Source of the DNA: Pseudonocardia kujensis | Lineage (GTDB): Bacteria > Actinomycetota > Actinomycetes > Mycobacteriales > Pseudonocardiaceae | DNA: 64,000 nt | Direction: 5' to 3' | Assembly (NCBI RefSeq): GCF_021283305.1 | Contig: NZ_JAJSOK010000012.1 | Coordinates: forward strand, 1-64,000 | Part shown: piece after piece, positions 17,880 through 26,511 of the stretch | Position numbering within the stretch: the first letter of the stretch is position 1 | Layout: every line of letters starts with the position of its first letter | Notes under the pieces: generated by a model | The model's database searches: none | What the model was told of the DNA's origin: nothing | Seen by the model: the letters and a program-made list of their open reading frames with translations, nothing else | Translations under genes and position numbers: made by a program

Positions 17880-19292
17880 GTGCGCACCCGGCTGCTCGTC
17901 ATCGTCTGCGTGCTGGTCGGGCTGCTGGCGCTGGGGCTCGGCGTGCCGCTGGCCGTGTCGAACTCGCGCGCGGCGCAGCAGGAGCTGTTCATCGACCGGC
18001 TCACCGACACCATCTACTTCGCCTCGCGCGCGCAGCGCCCGATCACCGAGGACAGCGCGACCGGGCTGGCCGAGGAGCTCGCCCGCTACGACGAGGTCTA
18101 CGGCGTGGCGGTCACCGTCGTCGACCGGGCCGGGCGGGTCGTCGCGGCCTCCCGGGCGGTGCCGCCGGTCCTCGATGCCGACGGCCAGCAGCGCGTCCAG
18201 GTCGCCCTGGCCAGCCGCCGCTCGGCCGCCCCGCCGCTGATCATGCCGTGGGACACCCGCCCGCTGGTGCTGGCCGAACCCGTCCTGGTCGACGGCGAGG
18301 TGCGCGGCGCGGCGGTCACGGTGTCCCCGACGGACGCCCTGCGCGCCGCCGAGATCCGGGTCTGGTCGCTGGTCGCGGCGCTGGTGCTGGCGGCGCTCGG
18401 GCTCGGTGTGCTGGTCGCGGTGCCGGTGACCCGGTGGATCCTGCGGCCGGTGCGCCGCCTCGACGAGGGCACCGGGCGCGTGACCCGCGCGGTGCTGGCC
18501 GGGCGGCCCGCCGCACCGGTGTCCGACGGGTCCGGCCCGCCCGAGCTGCGCCGGCTCACCCTGTCCTTCGACCGCATGGCGGAGTCGGTCGGCCAGGCGC
18601 TGTCCACCCAGCGCGCCTTCGTCGCGGACGCGAGTCACCAGCTGCGCAACCCGCTGACCGCGCTGCGCCTGCGGCTGTCCAACCTCGACGGACACGTCGG
18701 ACGTGAGGCGGCGGAGGAGCACGTCGCCGCGCTGGAGGAGGCCGAGCGGCTCTCCGGGGTGCTCGACGGGCTGCTGGCCCTGGCCCGCGCCGAACGCGAC
18801 GCCGGGGTCGACCGGGAGGCGGACACCCCGGTCGACGCGGCCGTCGAGGACCGGCTCGACGCCTGGCGCCCGCTCGCCGAGCACACCGGGCTGCGGCTGC
18901 TGCGCGGGGGCGTGCGCGGGCTGCGGGTGCGGATGGCGCCCGGCGGCATCGAGACCGTGCTCGACGCGCTGCTCGACAACGCCGTCAAGTTCACCCCGCC
19001 CGGCGGCACGGTCACCGTCACGGTGCGGCCCGTGCGCGGCGCGGACCCGCCCCTGGTCGACGTCGCGGTGCTGGACACCGGCCCCGGGATCCCGCCGGAG
19101 GAGCTCGAGCGGGCGACCGACCGGTTCTGGCGCTCGCCCGGCCAGAACAACGTCGACGGCTCCGGCCTGGGGCTCGCGATCGCCGCGCGGACCGTCGAGC
19201 TCGCAGGCGGGTCGCTCGTGCTGGAGCTGCCGCCGAACGGCGGGCTGAGGGTGGCCGCGCGGCTGCGGCGGGTCCTTCCGCCTGCGCTGTGA
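17880..19292 (+). CDS. Membrane sensor histidine kinase
   Basis: The 470-residue kinase has an N-terminal membrane segment (LLVIVCVLVGLLALGLGVPL), about 130 extracytoplasmic residues, and a second segment near residue 165-185. A HAMP linker leads to the HisKA helix with H253 (DASHQLRNPLTALRLRL). The ATPase domain has an N box (ALLDNAVKFTPP), G1 (DTGPGIPPEE) and G2 (GSGLGLAIAARTV). It phosphorylates the regulator encoded just upstream. The sensing domain has no recognisable ligand motif, so the signal is unknown. It begins with GTG. Confidence 0.92.
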   Translation: MRTRLLVIVCVLVGLLALGLGVPLAVSNSRAAQQELFIDRLTDTIYFASRAQRPITEDSATGLAEELARYDEVYGVAVTVVDRAGRVVAASRAVPPVLDADGQQRVQVALASRRSAAPPLIMPWDTRPLVLAEPVLVDGEVRGAAVTVSPTDALRAAEIRVWSLVAALVLAALGLGVLVAVPVTRWILRPVRRLDEGTGRVTRAVLAGRPAAPVSDGSGPPELRRLTLSFDRMAESVGQALSTQRAFVADASHQLRNPLTALRLRLSNLDGHVGREAAEEHVAALEEAERLSGVLDGLLALARAERDAGVDREADTPVDAAVEDRLDAWRPLAEHTGLRLLRGGVRGLRVRMAPGGIETVLDALLDNAVKFTPPGGTVTVTVRPVRGADPPLVDVAVLDTGPGIPPEELERATDRFWRSPGQNNVDGSGLGLAIAARTVELAGGSLVLELPPNGGLRVAARLRRVLPPAL

Positions 19293-19318
19293 CGAGGTCC
19301 GTCCGTCCGGTGTATTGC

Positions 19319-19337
19319 CAAGGGCAGGCTCACCACA
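19319..19337. promoter_or_regulatory. Iron-box-like operator upstream of the acyl-activating fusion gene
   Basis: CAAGGGCAGGCTCACCACA matches the iron box TTAGGTWAGSCTWACCTWA at about 12 of 19 positions, including AGG, AGGCT and ACC. It ends 12 bases before the ATG at 19350, an operator position for a DtxR/IdeR repressor. With the site at 1077-1095 it suggests an iron-controlled group of genes. The match is visual. Confidence 0.5.
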
Positions 19338-19349
19338 TCTGATGGAAGT

Positions 19350-21953
19350 ATGACCGAAACGCCGGGGTTCGCCCGGGCCCTCGCGCGCCACGGCGGGCGC
19401 CCGGCCCTGCTCGTGCCCGGCGGGGAGTGCCTGAGCTACCGGGAGCTGGCGGCGCGGGCCGACGCCCGGGCCGCCGAGCTCGGGACCGGACGCCGGCTCG
19501 TCGCGGTGGTGGCCGGCCCCGGCGTCGAGCCGGTCGTCACCTACCTGGCGGCGCTGCGGACCGGTCACGTGCCGCTGCTGGTCGGCGACGACCCCGCGCG
19601 CTCCGAGCCGCTGCTCGCGGCGCACGACCCCGCCGTCGTCGTGCGGCCGGAAGGCGACGGCGTGCGGATCGAGGAGCGCGGGACGGGCCCGGAGCTGCAC
19701 CCGGACCTCGCCCTGCTGCTGCCCACCTCGGGCACCACCGGCTCGCCGAAGCTCGTCCGGTTGTCCGCGCGCAACCTCGCGGCCAACGCCGAATCGATCG
19801 CCGGGTACCTGCCGATCCGGCCGGACGACCGGGCGCCGCTCACCCTGCCGCTGCAGTACTGCTACGGGCTCTCGGTCGTCAACAGCAACCTCGCGCGCGG
19901 CGCAGCGGTGGTGCTGCCGAGCCGATCGGTCGCCGAACCCGCGTTCTGGACCGAGTTCGCAGAGCTCGGCCTGACCAGCCTGCACGGCGTCCCGTACACG
20001 TTCGACCTGCTCGACGCGACGGGCTTCGCCGACCGCCCGCTCCCGTCGCTGCGGTACGTCACGCAGGCCGGCGGGCGGTGGGACCCGGCAGCGGTCGAGC
20101 GGTACGCGGCGCTCGGGGCGGAGCGCGGGTGGTCGCTCTACGTCATGTACGGGCAGACCGAGGCCACGGCCCGGATGGCCTACCTTCCGCCGGAGCGGGC
20201 GGCGACGGCGCCCTCGGCAGTGGGTGTGGCCGTGCCCGGGGGCACGCTCAGCATCGAGCGGCCGGGCCCGGACGGCGTCGGCGACCTGGTCTACCGCGGC
20301 GAGAACGTCATGCTCGGCTATGCGCGCAGCGGCGCCGACCTCGCCCTCGGCCGGACCGTCGATCGGCTCGAGACGGGCGACCGTGCCCGGCTGCGGCCCG
20401 ACGGCCTGCTCGAGATCACCGGGCGCGCGGCGCGGTTCGTCAAGCCGTTCGGGCTGCGGGTCGACCTCGACGAGGTCGAGCGGATCCTCGCGGCGGCGGC
20501 CGTGGCGGGCGCGGCGACCGGCGACGACACCGGCCTGGCCGTCGCGGTGGTCCGCGGCGGCGACGCGACGGCAGTGGCCGACCTGCTCGCGCAGCGGCTC
20601 GGGCTGCCGCCGACCGCCGTCCGGGTCACCGAGGTCGACGCGCTCCCTCGGCTGCCCAACGGCAAGGTCGACCTCGCCGCGGTCGCCGCCGCGGCCGCCC
20701 CGAAGCAGGCGTCCGAGGGCACCGATCCGGTACGCCGGGCCTTCGCGGCGGTCTTCCCGGGCCGCACGATCGCCGACGGGGACACCTTCGTCGGGCTCGG
20801 TGGCGACTCGCTGCGGTACGTCCAGACGGCGCTGCGGCTGCAACGCGCGGTCGGTGCGCTGCCCCCGGACTGGCCGGAGCGCACGGTGGCGGACCTCGTC
20901 GCGCTCGCCGCGCCCGGTCGCGCGTCGCGGCGGTGGCTGCCGGTGGAGACCCCGGTCGTCCTGCGGGCGGTGGCGATCGTGCTGATCGTGGGCTCGCACG
21001 TGGGGCTGTTCCGGCTGCTGGGCGGCTCGCACGTGCTGCTGGCCGCGGCGGGGTGGGCGTTCGCGCGGTTCGCCCTGGCCCCGCCCCGGCCGTCGCGGAC
21101 GATCCTGCGCACCGCCGGCCGGATCGCCGGACCGAGCGCGCTGTGGGTGGCCTGGCGCGCGACCGTCGCCGACGACGTCGACTGGTACAACACGCTGCTG
21201 CTCAACTACGTGGTCGACCCGGAGGCGTGGGGGTACTGGTTCGTCGAGACGCTGCCGCAGATCCTGCTGCTGATGGCGCTGCTGTTCGCGGTCCCCGCGG
21301 TACGGACGCTCGACCGGAGCCGGCCGTTCGCCCTGCCCGCGGCCGTGTACCTCGCCGGGTTGCTCGGCCGGTTCGTCGACGACGGCGCCAACGCCTTCTC
21401 CCTGCGCCAGATGAGCGTGCACACCGTGATCTGGCTGTTCGCGCTGGGCTGGGCCGCGCAGCGTGCCGCGACCGTGCGGCAGCGCGCCGCGGTGCTCGCC
21501 GGGCTCGCGGTCGCCGTGCCGATGATGTTCGCCCACGAGCCGCACCGGGCGGCCGTGGTGGCCGTCGGCACGGCGCTGCTGCTGGTGCCGACGCTGCCGG
21601 TGCCGCGGCCGCTCGTGCGGCTGTGCGGACTGCTCGCCGGAGCGTCGCTGGCGATCTACCTGACCCACTACGCGGTCATGACGGCGGTGACCGGGCTGCC
21701 GACGGCGCTCGTCGTGCTCGCCTGCCTGGTCGTCGGCGTCGTCGTGCAGGAGGCCCTCGGTCGGGCGGCCGCGTCAGTCCGGGTAGAAGCGCACCGGTCC
21801 GCGGACCTGCAGGCTCACCTCGCTGCCCGGCTCCGGGGTCTCCGGTTCGGCCGTGCGGCAGCGCAGCGTGGTGCCGCCGAGCTCGACGAGCACGGTGGCG
21901 TCGTGCCCGTGGAAGATCACCTCCCGGACGCGCGCCGGCCCGCCGGGGCGTAG
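19350..21953 (+). CDS. Adenylation domain - carrier domain - membrane acyltransferase fusion protein
   Basis: The reading frame is 867 residues. Residues 1 to about 435 form an AMP-forming acyl/aminoacyl ligase: PTSGTTGSPK at 125-134, YVMYGQTEATARMAYLP, GRAARFVKPFGLRVDLDEVE and RLPNGKVDL. Residues about 445-515 are a carrier domain with the phosphopantetheine serine in VGLGGDSLRYVQ near 489. From about 525 to 810 come roughly ten hydrophobic segments ending ASLAIYLTHYAVM, as in acyltransferase-3 membrane enzymes. The order activation, carrier, membrane transfer mirrors DltA-DltC-DltB on one chain. Substrate and acceptor are unknown. The last 60 residues are read from DNA antisense to the ABC ATPase gene; the natural end is probably near 21775. 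Confidence 0.8.
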   Translation: MTETPGFARALARHGGRPALLVPGGECLSYRELAARADARAAELGTGRRLVAVVAGPGVEPVVTYLAALRTGHVPLLVGDDPARSEPLLAAHDPAVVVRPEGDGVRIEERGTGPELHPDLALLLPTSGTTGSPKLVRLSARNLAANAESIAGYLPIRPDDRAPLTLPLQYCYGLSVVNSNLARGAAVVLPSRSVAEPAFWTEFAELGLTSLHGVPYTFDLLDATGFADRPLPSLRYVTQAGGRWDPAAVERYAALGAERGWSLYVMYGQTEATARMAYLPPERAATAPSAVGVAVPGGTLSIERPGPDGVGDLVYRGENVMLGYARSGADLALGRTVDRLETGDRARLRPDGLLEITGRAARFVKPFGLRVDLDEVERILAAAAVAGAATGDDTGLAVAVVRGGDATAVADLLAQRLGLPPTAVRVTEVDALPRLPNGKVDLAAVAAAAAPKQASEGTDPVRRAFAAVFPGRTIADGDTFVGLGGDSLRYVQTALRLQRAVGALPPDWPERTVADLVALAAPGRASRRWLPVETPVVLRAVAIVLIVGSHVGLFRLLGGSHVLLAAAGWAFARFALAPPRPSRTILRTAGRIAGPSALWVAWRATVADDVDWYNTLLLNYVVDPEAWGYWFVETLPQILLLMALLFAVPAVRTLDRSRPFALPAAVYLAGLLGRFVDDGANAFSLRQMSVHTVIWLFALGWAAQRAATVRQRAAVLAGLAVAVPMMFAHEPHRAAVVAVGTALLLVPTLPVPRPLVRLCGLLAGASLAIYLTHYAVMTAVTGLPTALVVLACLVVGVVVQEALGRAAASVRVEAHRSADLQAHLAARLRGLRFGRAAAQRGAAELDEHGGVVPVEDHLPDARRPAGA

Positions 21954-22781
21954 CCGCAGCTGCTCGGGCCGGACCAGGAGCCGGCCGGGGCCGTCCGCGG
22001 CCGCCACCGGCAGCGCGCCCAGCACCGTCTCCGCGCAGCCGGCACGGGCGACCGCCGGCAGGACCACCGCCTCGCCGACGAAGGTGCCCACGCCGACGTC
22101 GGCCGGCGTGCCGTAGATCTCCCGCGGCGGGGCGACCTGCACGATCCGGCCGTCGCGCAGCAGCGCGACGAGGTCGGCGACGCCGAGCGCCTCCTGCTGG
22201 TCGTGCGTGACCAGGACCGCGGTGGTGCCGGCGGCCCGCAGCGCGGCGCGGACCTGCTCGCGGACCTCGGCCCGCAGCCCGGCGTCGAGGGCGCTGAAGG
22301 GCTCGTCGAGCAGCACCAGGGCGGGGTCCGGGGCGAGGGCCCGGGCCAGCGCGACCCGCTGCTGTTGGCCCCCGGAGAGCTCCTGCGGCATGCGGTCGGC
22401 GAGGTCGGCGAGCCCGACCAGGTCCAGCAGCTCGCGCACCCGGGGGCCGCGGCGGGCGGCCCGGTCGAGCCCGAACCCGACGTTCGCGGCCACCGACAGG
22501 TGCGCGAACAGCGACCCGTCCTGGGGGACCAGTCCGACGCGACGGCGCTCCGGCGGAACCTCGACGCCCGGCCCGGCGACGACGCGGTCCCCGAGCCGGA
22601 TCTCGCCGGCGTCGAGCGGGTGGAAGCCGGCCACACAGCGCAGCAGGGTCGTCTTGCCGCTGCCGGAGCCGCCGAGCACCGCCACCAGCGCGCCCGCGGG
22701 GACCGCCAGGTCCACCCCGTGCAGGACCCGCACGCCGGGATGGCCCGCGTGCACGCCCGCGACCGCGAGCCCGGCGCTCAC
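21774..22781 (-). CDS. Ferric-iron-type ABC transporter ATP-binding protein
   Basis: The 335-residue ATPase has Walker A (GGSGSGKTTLLRCVAGF), a signature ([15 protein letters not shown]), Walker B (LVLLDEPFSALD) and an H-loop (VLVTHDQQEALG). A C-terminal TOBE-like domain follows (LLVRPEQLRLRPGGPARVRE). It belongs to the FbpC/PotA group that energises iron, thiosulfate or polyamine import; its neighbours indicate iron. The GTG start overlaps the permease stop (GTGA). Its 3-prime end overlaps the convergent acyltransferase fusion frame by 180 bp. Confidence 0.88.
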   Translation of the reverse strand: MSAGLAVAGVHAGHPGVRVLHGVDLAVPAGALVAVLGGSGSGKTTLLRCVAGFHPLDAGEIRLGDRVVAGPGVEVPPERRRVGLVPQDGSLFAHLSVAANVGFGLDRAARRGPRVRELLDLVGLADLADRMPQELSGGQQQRVALARALAPDPALVLLDEPFSALDAGLRAEVREQVRAALRAAGTTAVLVTHDQQEALGVADLVALLRDGRIVQVAPPREIYGTPADVGVGTFVGEAVVLPAVARAGCAETVLGALPVAAADGPGRLLVRPEQLRLRPGGPARVREVIFHGHDATVLVELGGTTLRCRTAEPETPEPGSEVSLQVRGPVRFYPD

Positions 22782-24319
22782 CGGTGCACCGCCCGGTCGA
22801 GCAGCGCCGCCGCGACCGCCGAGACCAGCACGAGCACCACGGCGTACGGCGCCGCGGCCGCGAACGCGCCCGCCCCGGTGTGGCTCCACAGCTGCACCGC
22901 GAGGGTGTCCGTGCCGGTCGGCCGCAGCATCAGGGTCACCGGCAGCTCCTTGACCACGGTGAGGAACACGAGCGCCGCGCCGGCGACCGTGCCGGGCAGC
23001 GCCCGGGGGAGGGTGACGCGCGCGAACGCCGTTGCGCGGCCGCAGCCGAGCGAGCGGGCGACCTCCTCGTGACCCACGGGCGCGGCCGCGACCGCGGTCC
23101 GGACGGCGCCGACCGCCAGTGGGAGGAACAGCACGGCGTACCCGACGACGAGCAGCGGCAGTTCCTGGTAGATCTCCGGGACCAGCCGGATCCCGACGAA
23201 GACCAGGGCGAGCCCGACCGTCACGCCGGGCAGCGCGTGCCCGGCGTAGGCCGCGGTCTCGACGGCGGTGACCATGCGGCCGCGGTGCCGGGCGGCGAGG
23301 ATCCCCACCGGCAGCGCGAGCAGGGTGGTCAGGGCCGCGCCGAGCCCGGCGACCTGCAGGGTCGCCCCCGCGGCGCTCCCGAGCGCGGGCCAGTCGACCC
23401 CGGCCGACGTGCCCGCCACGGTCCAGCGCAGCAGGCTCACCGCGGGCACCCCGAGCGCCGCGGCGGCGACGGCCACCACCGCCAGCAGCGCGACCGGCCG
23501 CCAGGCGCCCAGTCGCACCGGCACCGGCGGGCGCGGGGTGCCGCGGCCGACCCAGCCGGCGGCGCGACCGCGGGCGCGGAACTCACCCCAGGTCAACAGC
23601 GCGGCGAGGACCACGAGGACGCAGCCGAGCACCGCCGCGGGCGTGCGGTCGAAGGTGGCCCGGTAGCTCGTGTAGATGCCGAGCGTGAAGGTCTCGTAGC
23701 GCATCAGCGAGACCGCGCCGAAGTCGCTGAGCACGTAGAGCGCGACGAGCAGCCCGGCCGCCGCCGCCGTCGGGCGGACCCGGCGCAGCGTGACCGCCAG
23801 CAGGACCCGGCCCGGGCCGCGGCCGAGCGAGCGGGCGACCTCCTCCAGGCCGCCGTCGGACACGAGCAGCGCGGCCGCGACCGGCAGCAGCACGTACGGG
23901 TAGCTGACCAGGGTGAGCACCAGGAACGCGCCGGGGAAGCCCGCCAGCCCGGGCCACTCCGCGATCCACGTGAATCCGGCGACGTACGACGGGACGGCCA
24001 GCGGCAGCGCCAGGACCGCGGCCCACACCCGGCGGCCGGGCAGGTCGGTGCGGGCCACCAGCCAGGCCAGCCCGCAGCCGAGGACGAGGCAGGCCGCCGT
24101 GACCGAGCCCGCGAGCAGCACGCTGCGGGTCAGCAGCTCGCCGGTCCGCGGCCGGGCCAGGATCCCGGCAACCGTGCCGGGACCCGCCTCCAGGGCACGG
24201 ACGCCGAGATAGAGCAGCGGGACGCAGGCCAGTACGCCGGTGACCGCGGCGCCGGCGAGCAGGGCCCGGGGCGCGGCCCCCGCCCGGGGGGCGGACCGCG
24301 TCGGCGGGGGCGCGGTCAC
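22778..24319 (-). CDS. Ferric-iron-type ABC transporter permease, two fused permease halves
   Basis: From the GTG at 24319 the product is 513 residues with about twelve membrane helices. It holds two permease modules, each with an EAA loop (GGLEEVARSLGRGPGRVLL and VGHEEVARSLGCGRATAF). This duplicated layout is typical of FbpB/SfuB ferric-iron permeases. Features such as YVAGFTWIAEWPGL and VVKELPVTLMLRPTG fit that family. It overlaps the binding-protein stop and the ATPase start by four bases each, so the three genes form one coupled operon. Confidence 0.9.
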   Translation of the reverse strand: MTAPPPTRSAPRAGAAPRALLAGAAVTGVLACVPLLYLGVRALEAGPGTVAGILARPRTGELLTRSVLLAGSVTAACLVLGCGLAWLVARTDLPGRRVWAAVLALPLAVPSYVAGFTWIAEWPGLAGFPGAFLVLTLVSYPYVLLPVAAALLVSDGGLEEVARSLGRGPGRVLLAVTLRRVRPTAAAAGLLVALYVLSDFGAVSLMRYETFTLGIYTSYRATFDRTPAAVLGCVLVVLAALLTWGEFRARGRAAGWVGRGTPRPPVPVRLGAWRPVALLAVVAVAAAALGVPAVSLLRWTVAGTSAGVDWPALGSAAGATLQVAGLGAALTTLLALPVGILAARHRGRMVTAVETAAYAGHALPGVTVGLALVFVGIRLVPEIYQELPLLVVGYAVLFLPLAVGAVRTAVAAAPVGHEEVARSLGCGRATAFARVTLPRALPGTVAGAALVFLTVVKELPVTLMLRPTGTDTLAVQLWSHTGAGAFAAAAPYAVVLVLVSAVAAALLDRAVHR

Positions 24320-25344
24320 GCCAGACCGGTCTCCTGCAGCAGCGTCAGCGACTGCTGCAGCGACGCGAGATCGGACAGGTCGATGTCCGGCGGCTGCAGC
24401 TGGTCGAGCGGCCGCAGCGTGTGCCGGGCGGACGTGACCCCCGCGCGGACCGGGTACTCGGCCGTCTCGTCGGCGAAGTACTGCTGGGCCTCGGGGGAGA
24501 CCAGGAACTCGACGGCGCGACGGGCCATCTCCTGCTGCGCGGTCCCGGCGACCACCCCGGCGCCGGCCACGTTGACCAGGCCGAGCGGGTCCCCGCCCGG
24601 GACGTAGTGGACACGGGCCGGGACGGCCTGCTCGCCCACCTCGGCCACGCGCTCGTACCAGTAGTAGTGGTTGGACAGACCGAGGGCGATCTGCCCGGCG
24701 TTCACGGCGTCGAGGATCTGGATGTTGTTGTCGAACCGGACCGGCTGGTTCGCCGCGAAGGCCTGCAGCCAGGCCCGGGCACCCTCCTCGCCGCGCAGCA
24801 CCCGGACCCCTGTCACGAAGGCCTGCCAGGAGGCGTTGGTCGGGGCGTAGCCGATCTTCCCGCGCCACCGCGGGTCGGTCACGTCGTCGAGCGTGGCGGG
24901 GAGGTCCGCCTCGGGGACCTGCCGCGGGTCGTAGAACAGCACGCGGGAGCGGGCCGAGGTCGCGACCCAGCTGCCGTCGTCCGCGCGGTAGGCCGCCGGG
25001 ACGGCGTCGAGGGCCGCGGGCGGCAGCGGCTCCAGGCGGTTCGCGTCGTCGAGCGCGCCGAGGGCGCCCGCGTCCTGGGAGAAGAACACGTCCGCCTCGG
25101 TGCCGGCGCCCTCCTCCAGCAGCTGGGCGGCGAGCTCGGCGCTCCCGCCGTAGCGCACCTCGACGGTCCCGCCGACCCGCTCCTCCAGCTTGTCGAGCAG
25201 CCCGCCCACGAGCTGCTCGTTGCGGCCCGAGTAGATCGTCAGGTCCGGGGAGCTCCCGCAGGCGGTCAGCGGGGCGACGACGACGACCGCGGCGAGTGCG
25301 GCGACGGCGACTCGGACGCAGCGGGGAACGCGGGGGCGCGGCAC
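24316..25344 (-). CDS. Ferric-iron ABC transporter substrate-binding lipoprotein
   Basis: The 342-residue protein has a lipoprotein signal ending LTAC (C29) and a class II binding fold: LTIYSGRNEQLVGGLLDKLE, then EADVFFSQDAGALGAL. The tyrosine cluster NHYYWYERV near residue 230 matches the iron-binding tyrosines of FbpA/FutA proteins. It captures free ferric iron and is first in the operon with the permease and ATPase. It therefore complements, rather than duplicates, the siderophore-binding protein at the left end of the window. Confidence 0.9.
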   Translation of the reverse strand: MPRPRVPRCVRVAVAALAAVVVVAPLTACGSSPDLTIYSGRNEQLVGGLLDKLEERVGGTVEVRYGGSAELAAQLLEEGAGTEADVFFSQDAGALGALDDANRLEPLPPAALDAVPAAYRADDGSWVATSARSRVLFYDPRQVPEADLPATLDDVTDPRWRGKIGYAPTNASWQAFVTGVRVLRGEEGARAWLQAFAANQPVRFDNNIQILDAVNAGQIALGLSNHYYWYERVAEVGEQAVPARVHYVPGGDPLGLVNVAGAGVVAGTAQQEMARRAVEFLVSPEAQQYFADETAEYPVRAGVTSARHTLRPLDQLQPPDIDLSDLASLQQSLTLLQETGLA

Positions 25345-25386
25345 GGGCGGCTCCTCTGTCGGCGGGCGGTGCCGCCCGGGTGAAAG

Positions 25387-25405
25387 GGAGCATAGCCTTG
25401 TTTGG
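25387..25405. promoter_or_regulatory. Weak iron-box-like sequence upstream of the ferric-iron operon
   Basis: GGAGCATAGCCTTGTTTGG matches only about 9-10 of 19 positions of the iron box, with the central TAGCCT core conserved. It sits 43 bases upstream of the binding-protein start. Position and gene function support it more than sequence does. Confidence 0.3.
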
Positions 25406-25444
25406 GACGAACTTTGCCTTCCCTTTACGGGCTGGTTGCCGACG

Positions 25445-26413
25445 TCACGCGCCCTTGGCGTCGCGGTAGAAGCGCTCGGCGCCGGGGTGGAGCGGGACGG
25501 GTTGGGTGCCGATCGCCGCGCGGGCGTCGATGGTCAGGGCGGCCGGGCTCGTCGCGGCGAGCCGGGCCTGCTCGGCGAAGATCGTCCCGACGAGGGCGCC
25601 GGCGAGGTCGTCGTCGAGCGAGGCGGGGACCAGGAGCAGGTTCCGCACGAGCAGGGTGGCCACCGGCTCGCCGATGTCGTACGCGGAGGCCGGCACCGTG
25701 CCCGAGGAGTACACGGGATAGCGCGCCCGGACCGCCTCGAGCACGTCGGTCAGATCCAGCAACCGGATCGGGGTGGTCGCGGCGAGGTCCGAGACGCCCG
25801 CCGTCGGCACGCCGCCGAACCAGAAGAAGGCCTCGATCGTCCCGTCTCGCAGCGCCGCAGTGGAGTCCGACAGGCCGAGTTGGCGGGCGTCGACGTCGCG
25901 GTCCGGGTCCACGCCCGCGCTCTCCAGCAGCCGGCGGGACGCGGCGTAGTAGCCCGAGGTCGGCGGCCCGATCGACACCGCGCGTCCGCGCAGGTCCGCG
26001 ACCCGCCGGGCGGGCGAGTCGCGGCGCACGACGACGTGCAGCGCGTCGTCGTAGATCCGGGCCAGGGCGCGCGGCGCCCGGGGATCGCCGGGGGCGAGGC
26101 CGGCCAGCCGTTCCGCGGCCGTGTCGACCTGGCTGAACACGACGTCGGCGGTGCCGCCCGCCAGGCGGTCGAGGTTGTCGACCGAGCCCGCCGTCGTGAG
26201 GACCGTCGGTGCGGCGGCGAGGCCGAGATGTTCGCGCCAGACCTCGGCGAGCGTGCCGGCGAGCCGGAAGTACACGCCCGAGGCCACGCCCGCGGCGATC
26301 GACAACCGGCGCCCGGAGAAGTCGGAGCCGCAGGCGCCCAGGCCGGGCAGCACGGCGAGGGCGGCGAGCACGCGCAGCACCGTCCGTCGGTCGAACCGGC
26401 CCGCGGGCTCCAT
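25445..26413 (-). CDS. TAXI-family TRAP-type solute-binding protein
   Basis: The 322-residue product from the ATG at 26413 has a leader [22 protein letters not shown], with a twin-arginine-like pair and a lipobox. The body matches TAXI binding proteins: [40 protein letters not shown] and [24 protein letters not shown] proteins normally feed a TRAP membrane permease, but none is visible in the window, so it is an orphan or works with a distant partner. It lies upstream of the iron operon on the same strand, 100 bp away. Confidence 0.85.
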   Translation of the reverse strand: MEPAGRFDRRTVLRVLAALAVLPGLGACGSDFSGRRLSIAAGVASGVYFRLAGTLAEVWREHLGLAAAPTVLTTAGSVDNLDRLAGGTADVVFSQVDTAAERLAGLAPGDPRAPRALARIYDDALHVVVRRDSPARRVADLRGRAVSIGPPTSGYYAASRRLLESAGVDPDRDVDARQLGLSDSTAALRDGTIEAFFWFGGVPTAGVSDLAATTPIRLLDLTDVLEAVRARYPVYSSGTVPASAYDIGEPVATLLVRNLLLVPASLDDDLAGALVGTIFAEQARLAATSPAALTIDARAAIGTQPVPLHPGAERFYRDAKGA

Positions 26414-26511
26414 CGCCGCATCGTGCCGGACCGGCGCCGGTGCTGTCGTCCCGGGCCGCTGCTGTCGTCCCCGGGGCCGGTGCGCCGGCCGGACAGGCAT
26501 ACCCTCGTGGC

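Noticed and set aside
17103..21668. Very long open frame on the minus strand across the two-component system and acyltransferase genes
   Set aside because: It is antisense to well-supported genes, its translation is low-complexity Arg/Gly/Pro/His text, and long antisense frames are expected at this G+C content.
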